Part shown: piece by piece, positions 25,401 through 34,085 of the stretch
Layout of the letters: the number at the start of each line of letters is the position of its first letter
Position numbering within the stretch: position 1 is the stretch's first letter
NCBI GenBank assembly: GCA_026394195.1
Contig: JAPKYS010000013.1
Coordinates: 124,001 to 188,000 of the forward strand
DNA length: 64,000 nt
Direction of reading: 5' to 3'
Source of the DNA: a bacterium
GTDB taxonomy: Bacteria; Electryoneota; B3-LCP
Notes under the pieces: generated by a model
Told to the model about the DNA's origin: nothing
The model's input: the letters and a program-made list of their open reading frames with translations, nothing else
The model's database searches: none
Position numbers and translations under genes: made by a program

Positions 25401-25983
25401 GGCTGCAGAAGAAGAATTCCAACAACTGCAGCAGCGACTCGATTTTCTGAACAACCAGTTGAAGGATCTGGAAGATGCCCAAAACAGCCTTCAACAGACG
25501 ATTACCACTCTGAACAAAGAAGCTCGCGAACGCTTCTCCACCGGTTTCGAACGCATCCGCACCAATTTTCAGGGCATTTTCACGGAAGTCTTTGAAGGCG
25601 GACAGGCGGACATGAAATTAGTGGATGATGATCCGCTTGAAAGCTCCGTGGAAATTTTGGCGAACCCCGGCGGGAAAAAAATCGGGTCGCTGGCATTGCT
25701 TTCCGGTGGTGAAAAGGCTTTAACGGCAATATCGCTTCTCTTCGCCATATACATGGAAAAACCGAGTCCATTCTGCGTTCTGGACGAGGTCGATGCCCCA
25801 CTGGATGACCTGAATACCCGACGGTTCTGCCACCTGTTGGAGAAATTCACCCCCAGGACCCAATTCCTGGTGGTTACGCATAATAAACGCACCATGGAAA
25901 TTGCTAAAAACCTCCTTGGGATCACCATGGAGGACGAGGGAATTTCACGCGTGGTGCCCGTGCAAATTGATTTAACCTCATAG
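22471..25983 (+). CDS. smc: Chromosome segregation protein SMC
   Basis: A 1170-residue SMC. The N-terminal head has Walker A GPNGCGKSN (31-39) and the family DAIRWVLGEQ. Two long coiled-coil arms (~170-500 and ~680-1010) flank a hinge (~510-660, with Gly-rich turns). The C-terminal head has the ABC signature LSGGEKALTA near 1076 and Walker B FCVLDEVDAPLDD near 1102. As a dimer with ScpA and ScpB, not present here, it extrudes DNA loops from the origin region. The stop is 8 nt before the GWxTD gene. Confidence 0.98.
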   Translation: MYLSSIDLFGFKSFAQKTHISFSPGVTAIVGPNGCGKSNLVDAIRWVLGEQREAALRSERMENVIFGGTAKRRPLGMAEISLTLHDSDGILPLEYHEVTVTRRLFRSGKSEYLLNKTLCRLKDVVDLFMDTGVSPESYSIIELKMVEGIVTEDPSEMRYLLDEATGVTRYKYRRREALRRLDEAKQDHDRALDILSEVDKQAANLKKQVAKLRAYKRLQDKARQMRLVLTLNRIRQLQSRLEPLDDALNNFRSEMELSTGHLQTAEAEVLRIEGEIAELESERQKSILDFQQVEAEFNTRSKEKTRLEEAIRLNQWKSNRNQDERDANGAEQDRIKELISPADAALKEITVKLPNLQKTLSDQEAFFQQADLKFREARSNSAQVRENLNQVRGKESDAIRMAEQCKASISSLIGRLAELNFRREEMERNLNSKNAELTAAEQEQKEQNRELVQIRGQFAENKERFEALRERLHEAERESADAEALKSQINLQIQHYGELHRRSSPLYAAGGSIAHKFPKSVSAALADELQTETAYIQAVETALQGMAYARVVNERSDFDPIINFLRTDKKGRAALLLGPPPDLVSSRVQAFIDKAAGNPLRDIVEGSSDAAAWIRYFLADVVLVSSREELVKFAPLAAELMVCLVTQDGEFFDDRGIWILGSPDAAPTAPAGVSAQLGKLSPQLLVTEAQIKALADKTGKLRKELSIIEHTLRTTEEQLHHAERSFETANSQRLNLEAQVISSRLLLEQVRSEISDVPGRIEELSSKEQTETQAISGVITNVRELETALDQAIAAEASAMEQREIQRQALAEEQIRTERIRLEVSRAQDRVSELQNRYDRNADRLKVLDQELAQLSVDRADLQHDSEELEHQVVEVTALLQESREKLGNIDFKRRDLLEAQRNGSAQLRLLRFKLEEITNAIHKVQLDRVEIEAALQEEQRKLPQGIDVEKIEELEADAELLTDLERRILGMEPLNMAAEEEFQQLQQRLDFLNNQLKDLEDAQNSLQQTITTLNKEARERFSTGFERIRTNFQGIFTEVFEGGQADMKLVDDDPLESSVEILANPGGKKIGSLALLSGGEKALTAISLLFAIYMEKPSPFCVLDEVDAPLDDLNTRRFCHLLEKFTPRTQFLVVTHNKRTMEIAKNLLGITMEDEGISRVVPVQIDLTS

Positions 25984-25991
25984 GTGTTGAA

Positions 25992-27380
25992 ATGATGCTC
26001 CGCAATATCCGATCCTGCGGTCTGTTACCGATTCTGCTGGTCATTCTGGCGCTCTATGATATGCCGGCGAACTGCCAGCAGATTTTCACCTTGGATGCCG
26101 CCGGTTTTCGACAGGAGGGTGGCTTAATCTATCTCGAAGTGTATTTTATGATCCAGCGCGATCGCCTGAAGTTCGTCCAGATCGAAGATGGATATCAGGC
26201 GCGCTGTGCACTCTCAGTCGAGGTGTCATCATCTGATACACTGCTCTCCACCACCAACTGGGAGCTGGACGATCATGCCTCCAATTTGAGTGACGTCCTG
26301 CCCAAGCATAAACTCCCCGATCTGGTCTTTTACAATTTTCCCCCCGGGCGATACCTCCTGAAAGGTACTGTGACGGATCTGAATACAGATTCCACCTATA
26401 CCCGCTCTCTGACGGTCGATCTGCAGTCCTTCTCAGATTCAGTCCTGACGATCAGCGATATTGAGCTTGCCACCCAATTGCAGCGCAGCGATACCGGCAA
26501 TAAATTCGTGAAGAGTGGTTACCTCGTCATTCCCAATCCGGAACGACTTTATGGTTCAACCATGCCGATGCTCTACTATTTCTCGGAAATTTATAATTTG
26601 CGCAAGGGAGAGGATGAATATACCGTCGATCGAATGATCTTGGATAACTCCGGCAATGAGATCAAGCGTTTGCCTCAGAAAATCCACAAGAAAATCGGCG
26701 CCAACGTGATTGAAGTTGACGGTATCTCCATCGCTTCACTGGAATCAGGGACTTATTACCTGAAACTGGCGGTAAAAGATTCGGTTCAAAATGCCGAAGC
26801 CGTCAAGCAGACCAAATTTTTCGTCTACCGCCCCGAGGATTTCGCTGAAAAGAGTAAAACTGTCGATTCCCCGGCAAATTCACCCATTGACACAGAATTC
26901 AAGTCGTACAGCAACGCTCAGATTGACGAAGCGGCAGAAGAATTGGAATATCTGTTGCCGGACGTCGACTACAGATTGGTCAGGGGATTGAATACTGAAG
27001 CCAGGCGCGCCTATCTGATCCGCTTTTGGAAAGGTAACGACAGCAATCCCGCCACTCCCGCTAATGAATTCCGAGCCTTGTTCCTGACCCGCAAACAATA
27101 CGCGGATGACAATTTCGATTACCTGAACCGCCCGGGCTGGAAAAGCGATCGAGGCAGGATTTATATTCAATATGGCCCACCCACCAACATCGATTCTCAC
27201 ACTCACGATCTTGACGCCAAGCCTTACGATATCTGGTATTACGATAACGTCGATGGCGGGGTAGAGTTCGTTTTCGTGGACCGGCAGGGAACCGGCGACT
27301 ATAAACTGGCGCACTCAACCAAGAAAGGGGAGCTTTACCGTCCCGACTGGTTGACGTCTGAAGCTTTGATCCGAAGATAG
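25992..27380 (+). CDS. GWxTD-domain secreted protein
   Basis: A 462-residue protein with a signal peptide (to about residue 29, PANCQQ). The N-terminal ~270 residues look like beta-sandwich material typical of these proteins. The C-terminal GWxTD domain includes RFWKGNDSNP, the FLTRKQYADDNFDYLNRPGWKSDRGRIYIQYGPP region near 360-395 and WYYDNVDGGVEFVFVDR near 415. The name motif appears as GWKSD rather than GWxTD. The family is widespread in FCB-superphylum bacteria and of unknown function, probably periplasmic or surface-associated. An adjacent ATG at 25995 is an equivalent start. Confidence 0.85.
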   Translation: MMLRNIRSCGLLPILLVILALYDMPANCQQIFTLDAAGFRQEGGLIYLEVYFMIQRDRLKFVQIEDGYQARCALSVEVSSSDTLLSTTNWELDDHASNLSDVLPKHKLPDLVFYNFPPGRYLLKGTVTDLNTDSTYTRSLTVDLQSFSDSVLTISDIELATQLQRSDTGNKFVKSGYLVIPNPERLYGSTMPMLYYFSEIYNLRKGEDEYTVDRMILDNSGNEIKRLPQKIHKKIGANVIEVDGISIASLESGTYYLKLAVKDSVQNAEAVKQTKFFVYRPEDFAEKSKTVDSPANSPIDTEFKSYSNAQIDEAAEELEYLLPDVDYRLVRGLNTEARRAYLIRFWKGNDSNPATPANEFRALFLTRKQYADDNFDYLNRPGWKSDRGRIYIQYGPPTNIDSHTHDLDAKPYDIWYYDNVDGGVEFVFVDRQGTGDYKLAHSTKKGELYRPDWLTSEALIRR

Positions 27381-27405
27381 TAACCATCATCTTTTGGAGT
27401 CTCAC

Positions 27406-28158
27406 TTGATTACCGTAAATAATCTGGTCAAAGGATTTACCGATAAAAAGCGCGGGTTGATCAAAGCCGTCGATAGTATTTCGTTCAAGTGCCTTCCTGG
27501 AGAGGTCTATGGGCTGCTGGGTCCGAACGGAGCGGGCAAGACAACCACGCTGCGCCTGCTTTCAACCATACTGAAACCGGACGCAGGACAAATTAAAATC
27601 TGCGATCATGATGCCCTGCTTAATCCGGGGGAAGTCCGGCGTTCCATTGGGTTTCTTTCTGGTGATACCGGGCTCTATCGCCGTTTGACCGGTCGGGAGA
27701 TTCTAAAGTATTTTGCTTCACTATATGGGGTGAAGGGAGCTGACTTCAACCAGCGCCTCGATCAGGTGGTTCGAATGCTGGAGCTGAGTGAGTTTCTGGA
27801 TACCAAGACGGATAAGTTATCCACCGGTCAGAAACAGCGCATTTCCATCGCCCGGACTGTCATCCACCAGCCCCCCGTACTAATCCTCGATGAACCGACC
27901 GCCGGGTTGGATATCATCGCCTCCCGCGCCATCATCGAATTCATCTCGCAGGCGCGATCAGAAAAACGCACCATCCTCTTTTCAACCCATGTGATGCGTG
28001 AAGCAGAGCGTCTCTGTAATCGCATCGGTATTATTCACCAGGGGCGCATCGTTGCTGAAGGGACTTTGAAGGAGTTGCGTGACCAATTCAAGACGGACGA
28101 TTTGGAGGAGGTCTTCCTGCGGGCGGTGGGTCTGCAATCGATGAGGCTGGATAATTAA
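27406..28158 (+). CDS. natA: ABC transporter ATP-binding protein, NatA-like
   Basis: A 250-residue ATPase with Walker A GPNGAGKTTT near 42, the Q-loop region, signature LSTGQKQRISIART near 138 and Walker B PVLILDEPTAGLD near 158, then the H-loop FSTHVM. It is most like the NatA subunits of NatAB Na+ exporters. The TTG at 27406 is preferred (GGAG at 27396-27399, 6-nt spacing, protein begins MITVNNLVKGF). It pairs with the ABC-2 permease gene 116 nt downstream. The symbol is by similarity; the transported ion is not shown. Confidence 0.85.
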   Translation: MITVNNLVKGFTDKKRGLIKAVDSISFKCLPGEVYGLLGPNGAGKTTTLRLLSTILKPDAGQIKICDHDALLNPGEVRRSIGFLSGDTGLYRRLTGREILKYFASLYGVKGADFNQRLDQVVRMLELSEFLDTKTDKLSTGQKQRISIARTVIHQPPVLILDEPTAGLDIIASRAIIEFISQARSEKRTILFSTHVMREAERLCNRIGIIHQGRIVAEGTLKELRDQFKTDDLEEVFLRAVGLQSMRLDN

Positions 28159-28161
28159 GAT

Positions 28162-28190
28162 TTGCTGGGAAAATGGCGATAATATAGAAT
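28162..28190 (+). promoter_or_regulatory. Putative internal promoter before natB
   Basis: TTGCTG at 28162-28167, a 17-nt spacer, TAGAAT at 28185-28190. It would let the permease be expressed apart from the ATPase. The -35 matches only three of six positions. Confidence 0.35.
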
Positions 28191-28274
28191 AGGGGGGATC
28201 TATCAGCCGAGTGGAACCAGCAAGGGCAGGTCTGATCTACCCCGATTTAGGTCGATTCATTAAATGAGGCGAGA

Positions 28275-29495
28275 ATGAATTTTGCCACCATTTGGATTGT
28301 CTATCGCAAGGAATTCCTTGACGTTCTGCGCGACCGTCGAACCTTGATCTCAATGATCCTGCTGCCGCTGCTCATCTTTCCGCTGATGACGGTTGGCATG
28401 GGGAGCTTTATCGCCGGGCGTATGGCGAAATTGGAAGACCGCAGCTCTCCGATACTGGTCGTAGGAAGCGAGCGGGCTCCGGGTTTGTTGGCGCAGCTAA
28501 AGATGAACAACGGTTTGCAGGTTATTCCACAGGTATCCGATACGACTCAGGCGTCGCAGATGCTGCTCGACCGCTCGGTTCAGGCAGTCGTGATCGTTCC
28601 TGCAAGCTTTAGCGAAGGTTTTATTTCGGATGGTTCTATGTTTACTGACCAAAAAATACTGATTTGGTCTGACAAATCGAACACAGAATCCGAAATCGTG
28701 GAACGCAAGGTGCGTAAAGAAGTGGGTGCTTATAAGGATTCTCTGGTCAGTCGTGAGCTGGGCAAGCGGGGACTACCCCGTATGTTGGTCGAACCATTTT
28801 CCATAGAATCGCAAAACCGCGCCAGCAGTTCCAAGATGGCAGGGGCTGTATTGGCTATGCTGCTCCCATATATGGTCATCCTTCTGACCATGACCGGTTC
28901 GACCTACTCGGCGATTGATATGACCGCCGGCGAAAAAGAGCGGGGAACTCTGGAGACGCTGCTGGTTTGTCCTGCCACCCGGTTGGAATTGGTTCTTGGC
29001 AAATTCTTCACCACCATGACCGTGGGGATGATTACCGCCTTCCTGGCCATGGTGTCCATGACCATGACCTTCCTTCTCCCCGGTTCCATATTCGCCAAGG
29101 AAATGGGTGGACAATTGCAACTCAGCTTCGATCCGGCGGCAATCATTCTCATCTTGCTGCTCCTGATCCCAATAGCGGCGCTGTTCGCAGCGGCGCTGAT
29201 CGCCATTGCGATAAATGCTCGCAGCTATAAGGAAGCCCAGAGTTACGTCTATCCCTTGATTATTTTGGTGGTTATCCCGGCAGTTGCCTCAATCATGCCG
29301 GGAGCGGGTGCTGATACAAAAATGGCATTCATGCCGGTGCTCAACGTAAGTCTGGTACTGCACGATGCACTTATGGGCACTTATGATACAAATCTGATCT
29401 TGATTACGTTTGCTTCGAGCCTGGTTTATGCCGCCATCAGTATTTTTATTGCAGTGCGGATATTCCAGAAAGAAAGTGTGCTGCTTCGCGTGTAA
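28275..29495 (+). CDS. natB: ABC-2 type exporter permease, NatB-like
   Basis: A 406-residue permease: one helix near 21-48 (MILLPLLIFPLMTVGMG), a large extracytoplasmic domain (~50-190), then five helices (~192-400) including the family segment IDMTAGEKERGTLETLLVCP near 215-235. It should form the membrane channel for the NatA-like ATPase. The substrate is uncertain: Na+ in characterised NatAB systems, but other ABC-2 exporters share this architecture. It precedes an HD-GYP regulator gene. Confidence 0.88.
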   Translation: MNFATIWIVYRKEFLDVLRDRRTLISMILLPLLIFPLMTVGMGSFIAGRMAKLEDRSSPILVVGSERAPGLLAQLKMNNGLQVIPQVSDTTQASQMLLDRSVQAVVIVPASFSEGFISDGSMFTDQKILIWSDKSNTESEIVERKVRKEVGAYKDSLVSRELGKRGLPRMLVEPFSIESQNRASSSKMAGAVLAMLLPYMVILLTMTGSTYSAIDMTAGEKERGTLETLLVCPATRLELVLGKFFTTMTVGMITAFLAMVSMTMTFLLPGSIFAKEMGGQLQLSFDPAAIILILLLLIPIAALFAAALIAIAINARSYKEAQSYVYPLIILVVIPAVASIMPGAGADTKMAFMPVLNVSLVLHDALMGTYDTNLILITFASSLVYAAISIFIAVRIFQKESVLLRV

Positions 29496-29534
29496 CGACG
29501 TTGATGATTTCGCTTGACTCAGCTGGTAACTCCC

Positions 29535-30773
29535 ATGAGCGCCTATACAATTCTGGTGGTCGATGATGAACCTGATATCATCGATTTTCTGAAAGAAACC
29601 CTGGAGGTCGATGGGTATCGCGTTTACTCAGCGCTCCACGGCGCCGGCGCGTTGAAACTTATCCAGCAGAAAACCATCGACGTTATTCTGAGCGATAACC
29701 GCATGCCGGAGATGTCCGGCATTGAGCTTTTTGAACAGGTGCGGAAAGTATCACCGGAAACCATTCGCATTTTGATGACCGGTTACGCGGATCTTAGTGT
29801 CGCCATCGAATCGATCAACCGTGGCTGGGTTTACAAATTCCTGACCAAGCCCTTCAAAGTAGAGGAGATGTTGGTCAGCATCCGGCGAGCCATTGAATTT
29901 CATGAAATAGTCAAACAGAAAAAGGCGCTGGAAGAGGAGATAATCCACCAGAAAGCTGACCTGGTTAAAATAGTCGAAGAGCGCACAAATGAACTGCGGG
30001 ACTTGACCAGGGAGCTGGAACGGAAGAATCGGAGAACCACCCAGCAGAAAAATGAAATCCGCAGGTTGTACAACCAATTGCAGCGCAGTTACCTGGGAAC
30101 GATCACTTCACTATACTTCGCCCTTGAAGCTAAAGATCAATACACTCGGGGGCACAGCGAACGGGTTTTCCACTACTCGCTCCACGTTGGCCGAATTTTG
30201 GGATTAAATCAGCAGGAACTGACTCATTTAAAATATGCTGCTTTGCTGCATGATCTGGGAAAGATAGGCATCCCGGATTCCATTCTGCGCAAGTCAGAGC
30301 AATTGACCGAAGAGGAGTACCAGGTTATCAAGGGGCATTCGGTGGTGGGCGCAACCATCCTCGATCCTATCCCCTTCCTGAAGCGCGCCAAGGAGATCAT
30401 CCGACATCACCATGAGCACTTCAACGGAACCGGATACCCCGATGGACAGCGGGGGGACAATATCGACATCCAGAGTCGGGTGATTACGGTAACGGACGCA
30501 TTTGACGCCATGCGTAGTGATCGTCCCTATCGAAAAGCCCTGTGCCGTGACGCCGCCATGGCAGAGCTGCGAAAACACGTAGGCGCGCAGTTCTGTCCAC
30601 AGTGCGTTGACGCTTTCGATAAGGTTCTCGACGAAATCGGCGATTTCTACGATGATCCCGACCTGATTGAAAAGTACCGCAATGAACTCCGATTTATGGA
30701 AGACGAAATGCGGGGCCTCTATGACAGCATCATCCTCTCGCAACCACCCAAAGAGTTTGCTCTGGACATCTAG
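29535..30773 (+). CDS. Response regulator with HD-GYP phosphodiesterase domain
   Basis: A 412-residue two-domain protein. The receiver (~1-120) has the acidic pocket DDEPD, phosphoacceptor Asp in VILSDNRMPEMSG and the conserved Lys in FLTKPF. A coiled coil (~125-185) links it to an HD-GYP domain (~190-360) with HSERV, HDLGKIG, HHHEHFNGTGYPDG and DAFDAM motifs intact, so it should be an active cyclic-di-GMP phosphodiesterase. A CPQC motif follows near residue 355. A TTG at 29514 could add seven residues. Its partner kinase is not adjacent. A terminator follows. Confidence 0.93.
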   Translation: MSAYTILVVDDEPDIIDFLKETLEVDGYRVYSALHGAGALKLIQQKTIDVILSDNRMPEMSGIELFEQVRKVSPETIRILMTGYADLSVAIESINRGWVYKFLTKPFKVEEMLVSIRRAIEFHEIVKQKKALEEEIIHQKADLVKIVEERTNELRDLTRELERKNRRTTQQKNEIRRLYNQLQRSYLGTITSLYFALEAKDQYTRGHSERVFHYSLHVGRILGLNQQELTHLKYAALLHDLGKIGIPDSILRKSEQLTEEEYQVIKGHSVVGATILDPIPFLKRAKEIIRHHHEHFNGTGYPDGQRGDNIDIQSRVITVTDAFDAMRSDRPYRKALCRDAAMAELRKHVGAQFCPQCVDAFDKVLDEIGDFYDDPDLIEKYRNELRFMEDEMRGLYDSIILSQPPKEFALDI

Positions 30774-30813
30774 TTGGTCAAGTACGATAGATACCGATTT
30801 TAGGGATCAATGT

Positions 30814-30839
30814 AAAAACCCGCCGAAAGGCGGGTTTTT
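30814..30839. terminator. Bidirectional intrinsic terminator between convergent genes
   Basis: A perfect 11-bp stem (AAAAACCCGCC 30814-30824 / GGCGGGTTTTT 30829-30839) with a GAAA tetraloop. It has T runs on both strands and separates the HD-GYP gene from the convergent protease gene. Confidence 0.93.
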
Positions 30840-30862
30840 GTGTCTATGGTAAGTTCAGGTTA

Positions 30863-32884
30863 CTATTTAGTGAGAATCAGTTTGACGATTTGCTGGTTTG
30901 AGCCCGCCTGTAGTTTGCAGAGATATAATCCCGTGGCGAAATTTGAAGCATCAAGCAAGACTTCATGCCGACCCGCCATGACCCGTCCATTAACCAGAGT
31001 CTTCACCGTCCGTCCCAGCAGATCGAAAACACTCAGGTTGACAGATTCTGACGCGGGTAGATCAAACGTGATCAGAGTGCTGGGATTAAATGGATTCGGG
31101 TAGGGATCATGAAGCGAGAAACTCAAAGGAGCGTTTCCGGCGTGATTCGGACCAACCTGCTGGAAAGCCTGGATTTCCACAGTCCAGGAGGTGCTGTCTG
31201 TTTGCCCGAAACGGTTGGTGACAACTACCTTGACATTCGAAGTTCCTTCAGCCACCCAAAATCGAGTGAACATCGAATCAGGACTATAATATTCTTCTTC
31301 ACCGTCCACCGACCAACGGTAGAGAAAGGGATTACCGCCGTTTTGAACGCCGGCAATCCAGAAATCCACCAGACTATCCGGATGTGTCTTGACTATCCCC
31401 GGTCCGGGGTGCCGCTGTGCAATCACTGGCGAAAAAGTGTAATTGATGGCAGCCATGACGTCGATGATCCCCCAACCGTAATCGTTGTTGGGGCTGCCGG
31501 CATTCGTCGAGGCATACACCGAGGCAGTATTCATCAGCGCTTCGCGCACCTGCATGGGCGTCCAGTTGGGATGCGCTTCCAGAATCAAGGCGCAGGAGCC
31601 TCCGACCAGTGGCGTAGCCAATGAAGTGCCCCCAACGCCGGCATAGCCGTTTGGCCCCGCCCAGGCTGCCGCACACCAGGTATTGACACCTTGGGCACAA
31701 ACTTCAGGTTTGGTTCTACCATCATAACTTGGACCCGGCGAGCTGAAGTCGGCTATAACCCCGTCAGCATCGACTGCTCCGACCGTTATGACGCTATCTG
31801 CATCCGCTGGAGCAATAATGTGTCCCCAATTTGTCTCGCGCTCATTTCCTGCGGCTGTGACGACCACAATCCCGTTTGCCACAGCTTGATCCACGCCAAT
31901 GGTTGTCACGGCTGTATTGCCATCCATGTCAGCGAAGGTGTACCAATCGAAGTATCCCAGTGAGGTTGAAATAACTTCCACTCCGAGGCTGTCTTCCCAT
32001 TCCAATCCGGCGACGTACCAATCCTCCTCAATAGGCTGTTCGTACACTATATTTTCCGTTTTTCCCAGTACGAATGTTGCTCCGTAGGCTGGTCCGTACA
32101 GTTGGCCGCTGTGGGATCCGCCCAAAGCTGAAAGCGTACAGGTGCCGTGATTGTGCTGTGATGGATCATCACCCGGCTGATTCTGAGTTTCTGGGTCGTT
32201 ATTGATAAAGTCCCATTCTGCCAGAATCGGAAGGTTGACCAGTGCTTCGTGATCCGTATAGAATCCGGTGTCCAGCATGCCGACCAGTACGCCGGCGCCT
32301 GAATATCCGGAATCGTGCGCAGCGACTACGTGGATTTGATTCAGTTGATCGAAAGAGGATCCGTAATTCAGACGATCCTCATCGGTCACCCGCGGTGTCT
32401 GACCCATAGCCATCGGCCATGTCGGATCGGCAGGACGGCGCGCTTTTGCCACCGACTGTATCCGGCGGACAAAGGGAAGCCCCGCGATATCACTCAGCCT
32501 GGACCTGGCTGTTCTTATGGAGACAGCATTTAAATATCGGCTGGCCGTACGGAATTTTGATCCGGCCGCCAGCACCTGTTGAACGTACTCTGCATTGACG
32601 GGGAGATCAGTTTCCCTGATCAGACGCCCGGACATCACTTTGGCTCGTCTCGCTCTAGCCTTGATCGATAGTTTGGATTCCGCTGAATTCAGAGCCTGTT
32701 CGATCTGACCTGGATTCCAGAAACCGCGATCCGTCAGAAACACCCAAACGTCGACAGAGTCTTGGGAGCCAGCAGCGCTGGTTGGTCCCAGAAGTGATGG
32801 GTGCAAAGTGCCGGCGAAACTTGCGGTCATTGGGATGGCGATGATGATGAGCAGCAGGATTGAGGTGCGGAGACGGTTAGTCAT
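30863..32884 (-). CDS. Secreted subtilisin-family protease with T9SS-type C-terminal domain
   Basis: A 673-residue preproprotease. Signal peptide 1-24 (ASFAG) is followed by a prodomain (~40-150) and an S8 peptidase domain (~185-480) with catalytic Asp205 (MLDTGF), His246 (QHNHGTC), oxyanion Asn347 and Ser421 (GGTSLATP). A beta-sandwich (~490-585) follows, then a sorting domain (~590-673) with YPNPFNPSTLITFDLP and ending KLILTK, of the type used for type IX secretion. It is probably exported to the surface or medium. It shares a bidirectional terminator with the HD-GYP gene. Confidence 0.93.
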   Translation of the reverse strand: MTNRLRTSILLLIIIAIPMTASFAGTLHPSLLGPTSAAGSQDSVDVWVFLTDRGFWNPGQIEQALNSAESKLSIKARARRAKVMSGRLIRETDLPVNAEYVQQVLAAGSKFRTASRYLNAVSIRTARSRLSDIAGLPFVRRIQSVAKARRPADPTWPMAMGQTPRVTDEDRLNYGSSFDQLNQIHVVAAHDSGYSGAGVLVGMLDTGFYTDHEALVNLPILAEWDFINNDPETQNQPGDDPSQHNHGTCTLSALGGSHSGQLYGPAYGATFVLGKTENIVYEQPIEEDWYVAGLEWEDSLGVEVISTSLGYFDWYTFADMDGNTAVTTIGVDQAVANGIVVVTAAGNERETNWGHIIAPADADSVITVGAVDADGVIADFSSPGPSYDGRTKPEVCAQGVNTWCAAAWAGPNGYAGVGGTSLATPLVGGSCALILEAHPNWTPMQVREALMNTASVYASTNAGSPNNDYGWGIIDVMAAINYTFSPVIAQRHPGPGIVKTHPDSLVDFWIAGVQNGGNPFLYRWSVDGEEEYYSPDSMFTRFWVAEGTSNVKVVVTNRFGQTDSTSWTVEIQAFQQVGPNHAGNAPLSFSLHDPYPNPFNPSTLITFDLPASESVNLSVFDLLGRTVKTLVNGRVMAGRHEVLLDASNFATGLYLCKLQAGSNQQIVKLILTK

Positions 32885-32912
32885 GATGATCTCTCACTGG
32901 TTGTGGTCTTAT

Positions 32913-32941
32913 AATATACAAAATATTTTATGAAAATGCAA
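32913..32941 (-). promoter_or_regulatory. Putative promoter of the subtilisin gene
   Basis: On the minus strand TTGCAT (32941-32936), a 17-nt spacer and TATATT (32918-32913), 29 nt before the start codon. The -10 is good and the -35 weak; the segment is strongly AT-rich. Confidence 0.45.
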
Positions 32942-32955
32942 GCGACCAGGAAAAA

Positions 32956-32991
32956 AAAACACCGACATGCAGAAACGCATGTCGGTGTTTT
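32956..32991 (-). terminator. Strong intrinsic terminator of the kinase operon
   Basis: A perfect 15-bp stem (32956-32970 with 32977-32991) around a 6-nt loop. On the minus strand it runs into a run of nine or more T (plus-strand A run at 32951-32959). It ends transcription coming from the 38452-to-33239 operon and insulates the protease gene. Confidence 0.93.
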
Positions 32992-33238
32992 GGTAGTGGA
33001 GGTTCAAACTATGTCGCCCGTCCTTTATTCAAAATCCAGCAGGAACCTCTCACTAATTTCGGAGATCGTAAATCGTGTCTGCTTCAGTACTGTGATCTCC
33101 TAAGTATTTCGAAAGACCGTGCAGTCACCTACAAACAATTACAAATACTGTGCCAGGGCGAGCAAAGCGGATGGAGTCTATTTAGGGGGGGATTATTCGG
33201 TAATTCTTGTGCGAAGTGTGCAGACCGTGCAGATCAAG
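32992..33238 (-). other. Unassigned 247-nt stretch before the terminator
   Basis: No convincing coding frame. It contains an inverted repeat GGAGATC 33061-33067 / GATCTCC 33094-33100, the palindrome CAGTACTG near 33086, and an 11-nt direct repeat AGACCGTGCAG at 33114-33124 and 33222-33232. On the minus strand it runs directly into the strong terminator, so it is either a long 3' untranslated region of the kinase operon or a small structured RNA. No tRNA fold is seen. Confidence 0.35.
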
Positions 33239-34081
33239 TCAGCGAGACCATCTGAAGCTGATTGTCAGGAGGCGTTCTGGATCAGGAGATAGCTTCAATG
33301 ATAACGTTTCCGCGTTGGTTATATTTGCGCTCGAAAGGTAGGCGGCGTCAATTAGCGAGTAGAGGTAAATCCCCGCAGCCAGGGATGCGCTGACGATCCT
33401 CCCCTGGTAATAGAGATTAGATTCATTGTACAGATCACTAATCTTGTCGGGGTTCTTTTCATTCAAATACCGATCATGGGTTTGATCATATTTCAAGTGG
33501 CAATACAGTAATGCGCCCAACATTACAATTTCGGAACTCACCAGACTGATCCCTTTCACCTTTTCCCCACGATAAAGCTGCCCTCGGCCTGGAAAAATCA
33601 GCGACCGCTGAAATGCAGCTATACGTATTTTCATCTCATCGACGTTCTCGGTCGAAGCTTCATTCTTCCGTTGCTCAAGCTCTGTTTTTGCTTCGTTGAA
33701 GACCGATATTATTTTCGGAGAGATATAAATTGGATCCAGGTTAGCCAGAGGCTCGAATTCCAACCAGAGCATGAACTGCCGCTTGGCTTTTTCATTCTCT
33801 TCCTGCGCCACATAACTGAAAGCTAAAATGCGATGTAATTCGGCTTGATCGGCAGATGCGAGCGAATCTGAGTTTTGAAGCGCGCGCAGTGCAGTCAGTT
33901 CGGCTTCCTTGAATTTTCCATCATTAAAAAGGAGAATCGTTTTATCAACAAGACGTGTGATGTCTTCCTGAGCGAATAAGTCGGTACAGGCACATAGAGA
34001 ATAGAGAGCTGTAAGGATGAAGAGCTTCAGGACGAGTGAATTAGTGTTTTTCAGACCAGGGATCCAACCAGTTTTACTCAT
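33239..34081 (-). CDS. TPR-like envelope protein with PGxGQ segment
   Basis: A 280-residue protein. The N-terminus (1-~37) is a signal sequence: LCAC near residue 29-32 could be a lipobox, or signal peptidase I could cut after LFAQ. Residues ~45-140 are helical repeats of TPR type. A segment FPGRGQLYRGEKVKG near 160 resembles the PGxGQ-y-G-k-KG motif of DUF5683-type proteins of FCB bacteria, followed by two membrane-like segments (~178-195, 228-250). It is last in a four-gene operon, 4 nt after the Ser/Thr kinase. No enzymatic motif; a scaffold or partner of the kinase's extracytoplasmic part is a guess. Confidence 0.65.
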   Translation of the reverse strand: MSKTGWIPGLKNTNSLVLKLFILTALYSLCACTDLFAQEDITRLVDKTILLFNDGKFKEAELTALRALQNSDSLASADQAELHRILAFSYVAQEENEKAKRQFMLWLEFEPLANLDPIYISPKIISVFNEAKTELEQRKNEASTENVDEMKIRIAAFQRSLIFPGRGQLYRGEKVKGISLVSSEIVMLGALLYCHLKYDQTHDRYLNEKNPDKISDLYNESNLYYQGRIVSASLAAGIYLYSLIDAAYLSSANITNAETLSLKLSPDPERLLTISFRWSR

Positions 34082-34085
34082 GCGA

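Noticed and set aside
30840..31624. Plus-strand frames within the protease gene
   Set aside because: They are antisense to a protease with complete catalytic triad and sorting domain.
32992..33238. tRNA gene in the gap next to the strong terminator
   Set aside because: No cloverleaf arms or TTC-loop with proper pairing could be drawn.
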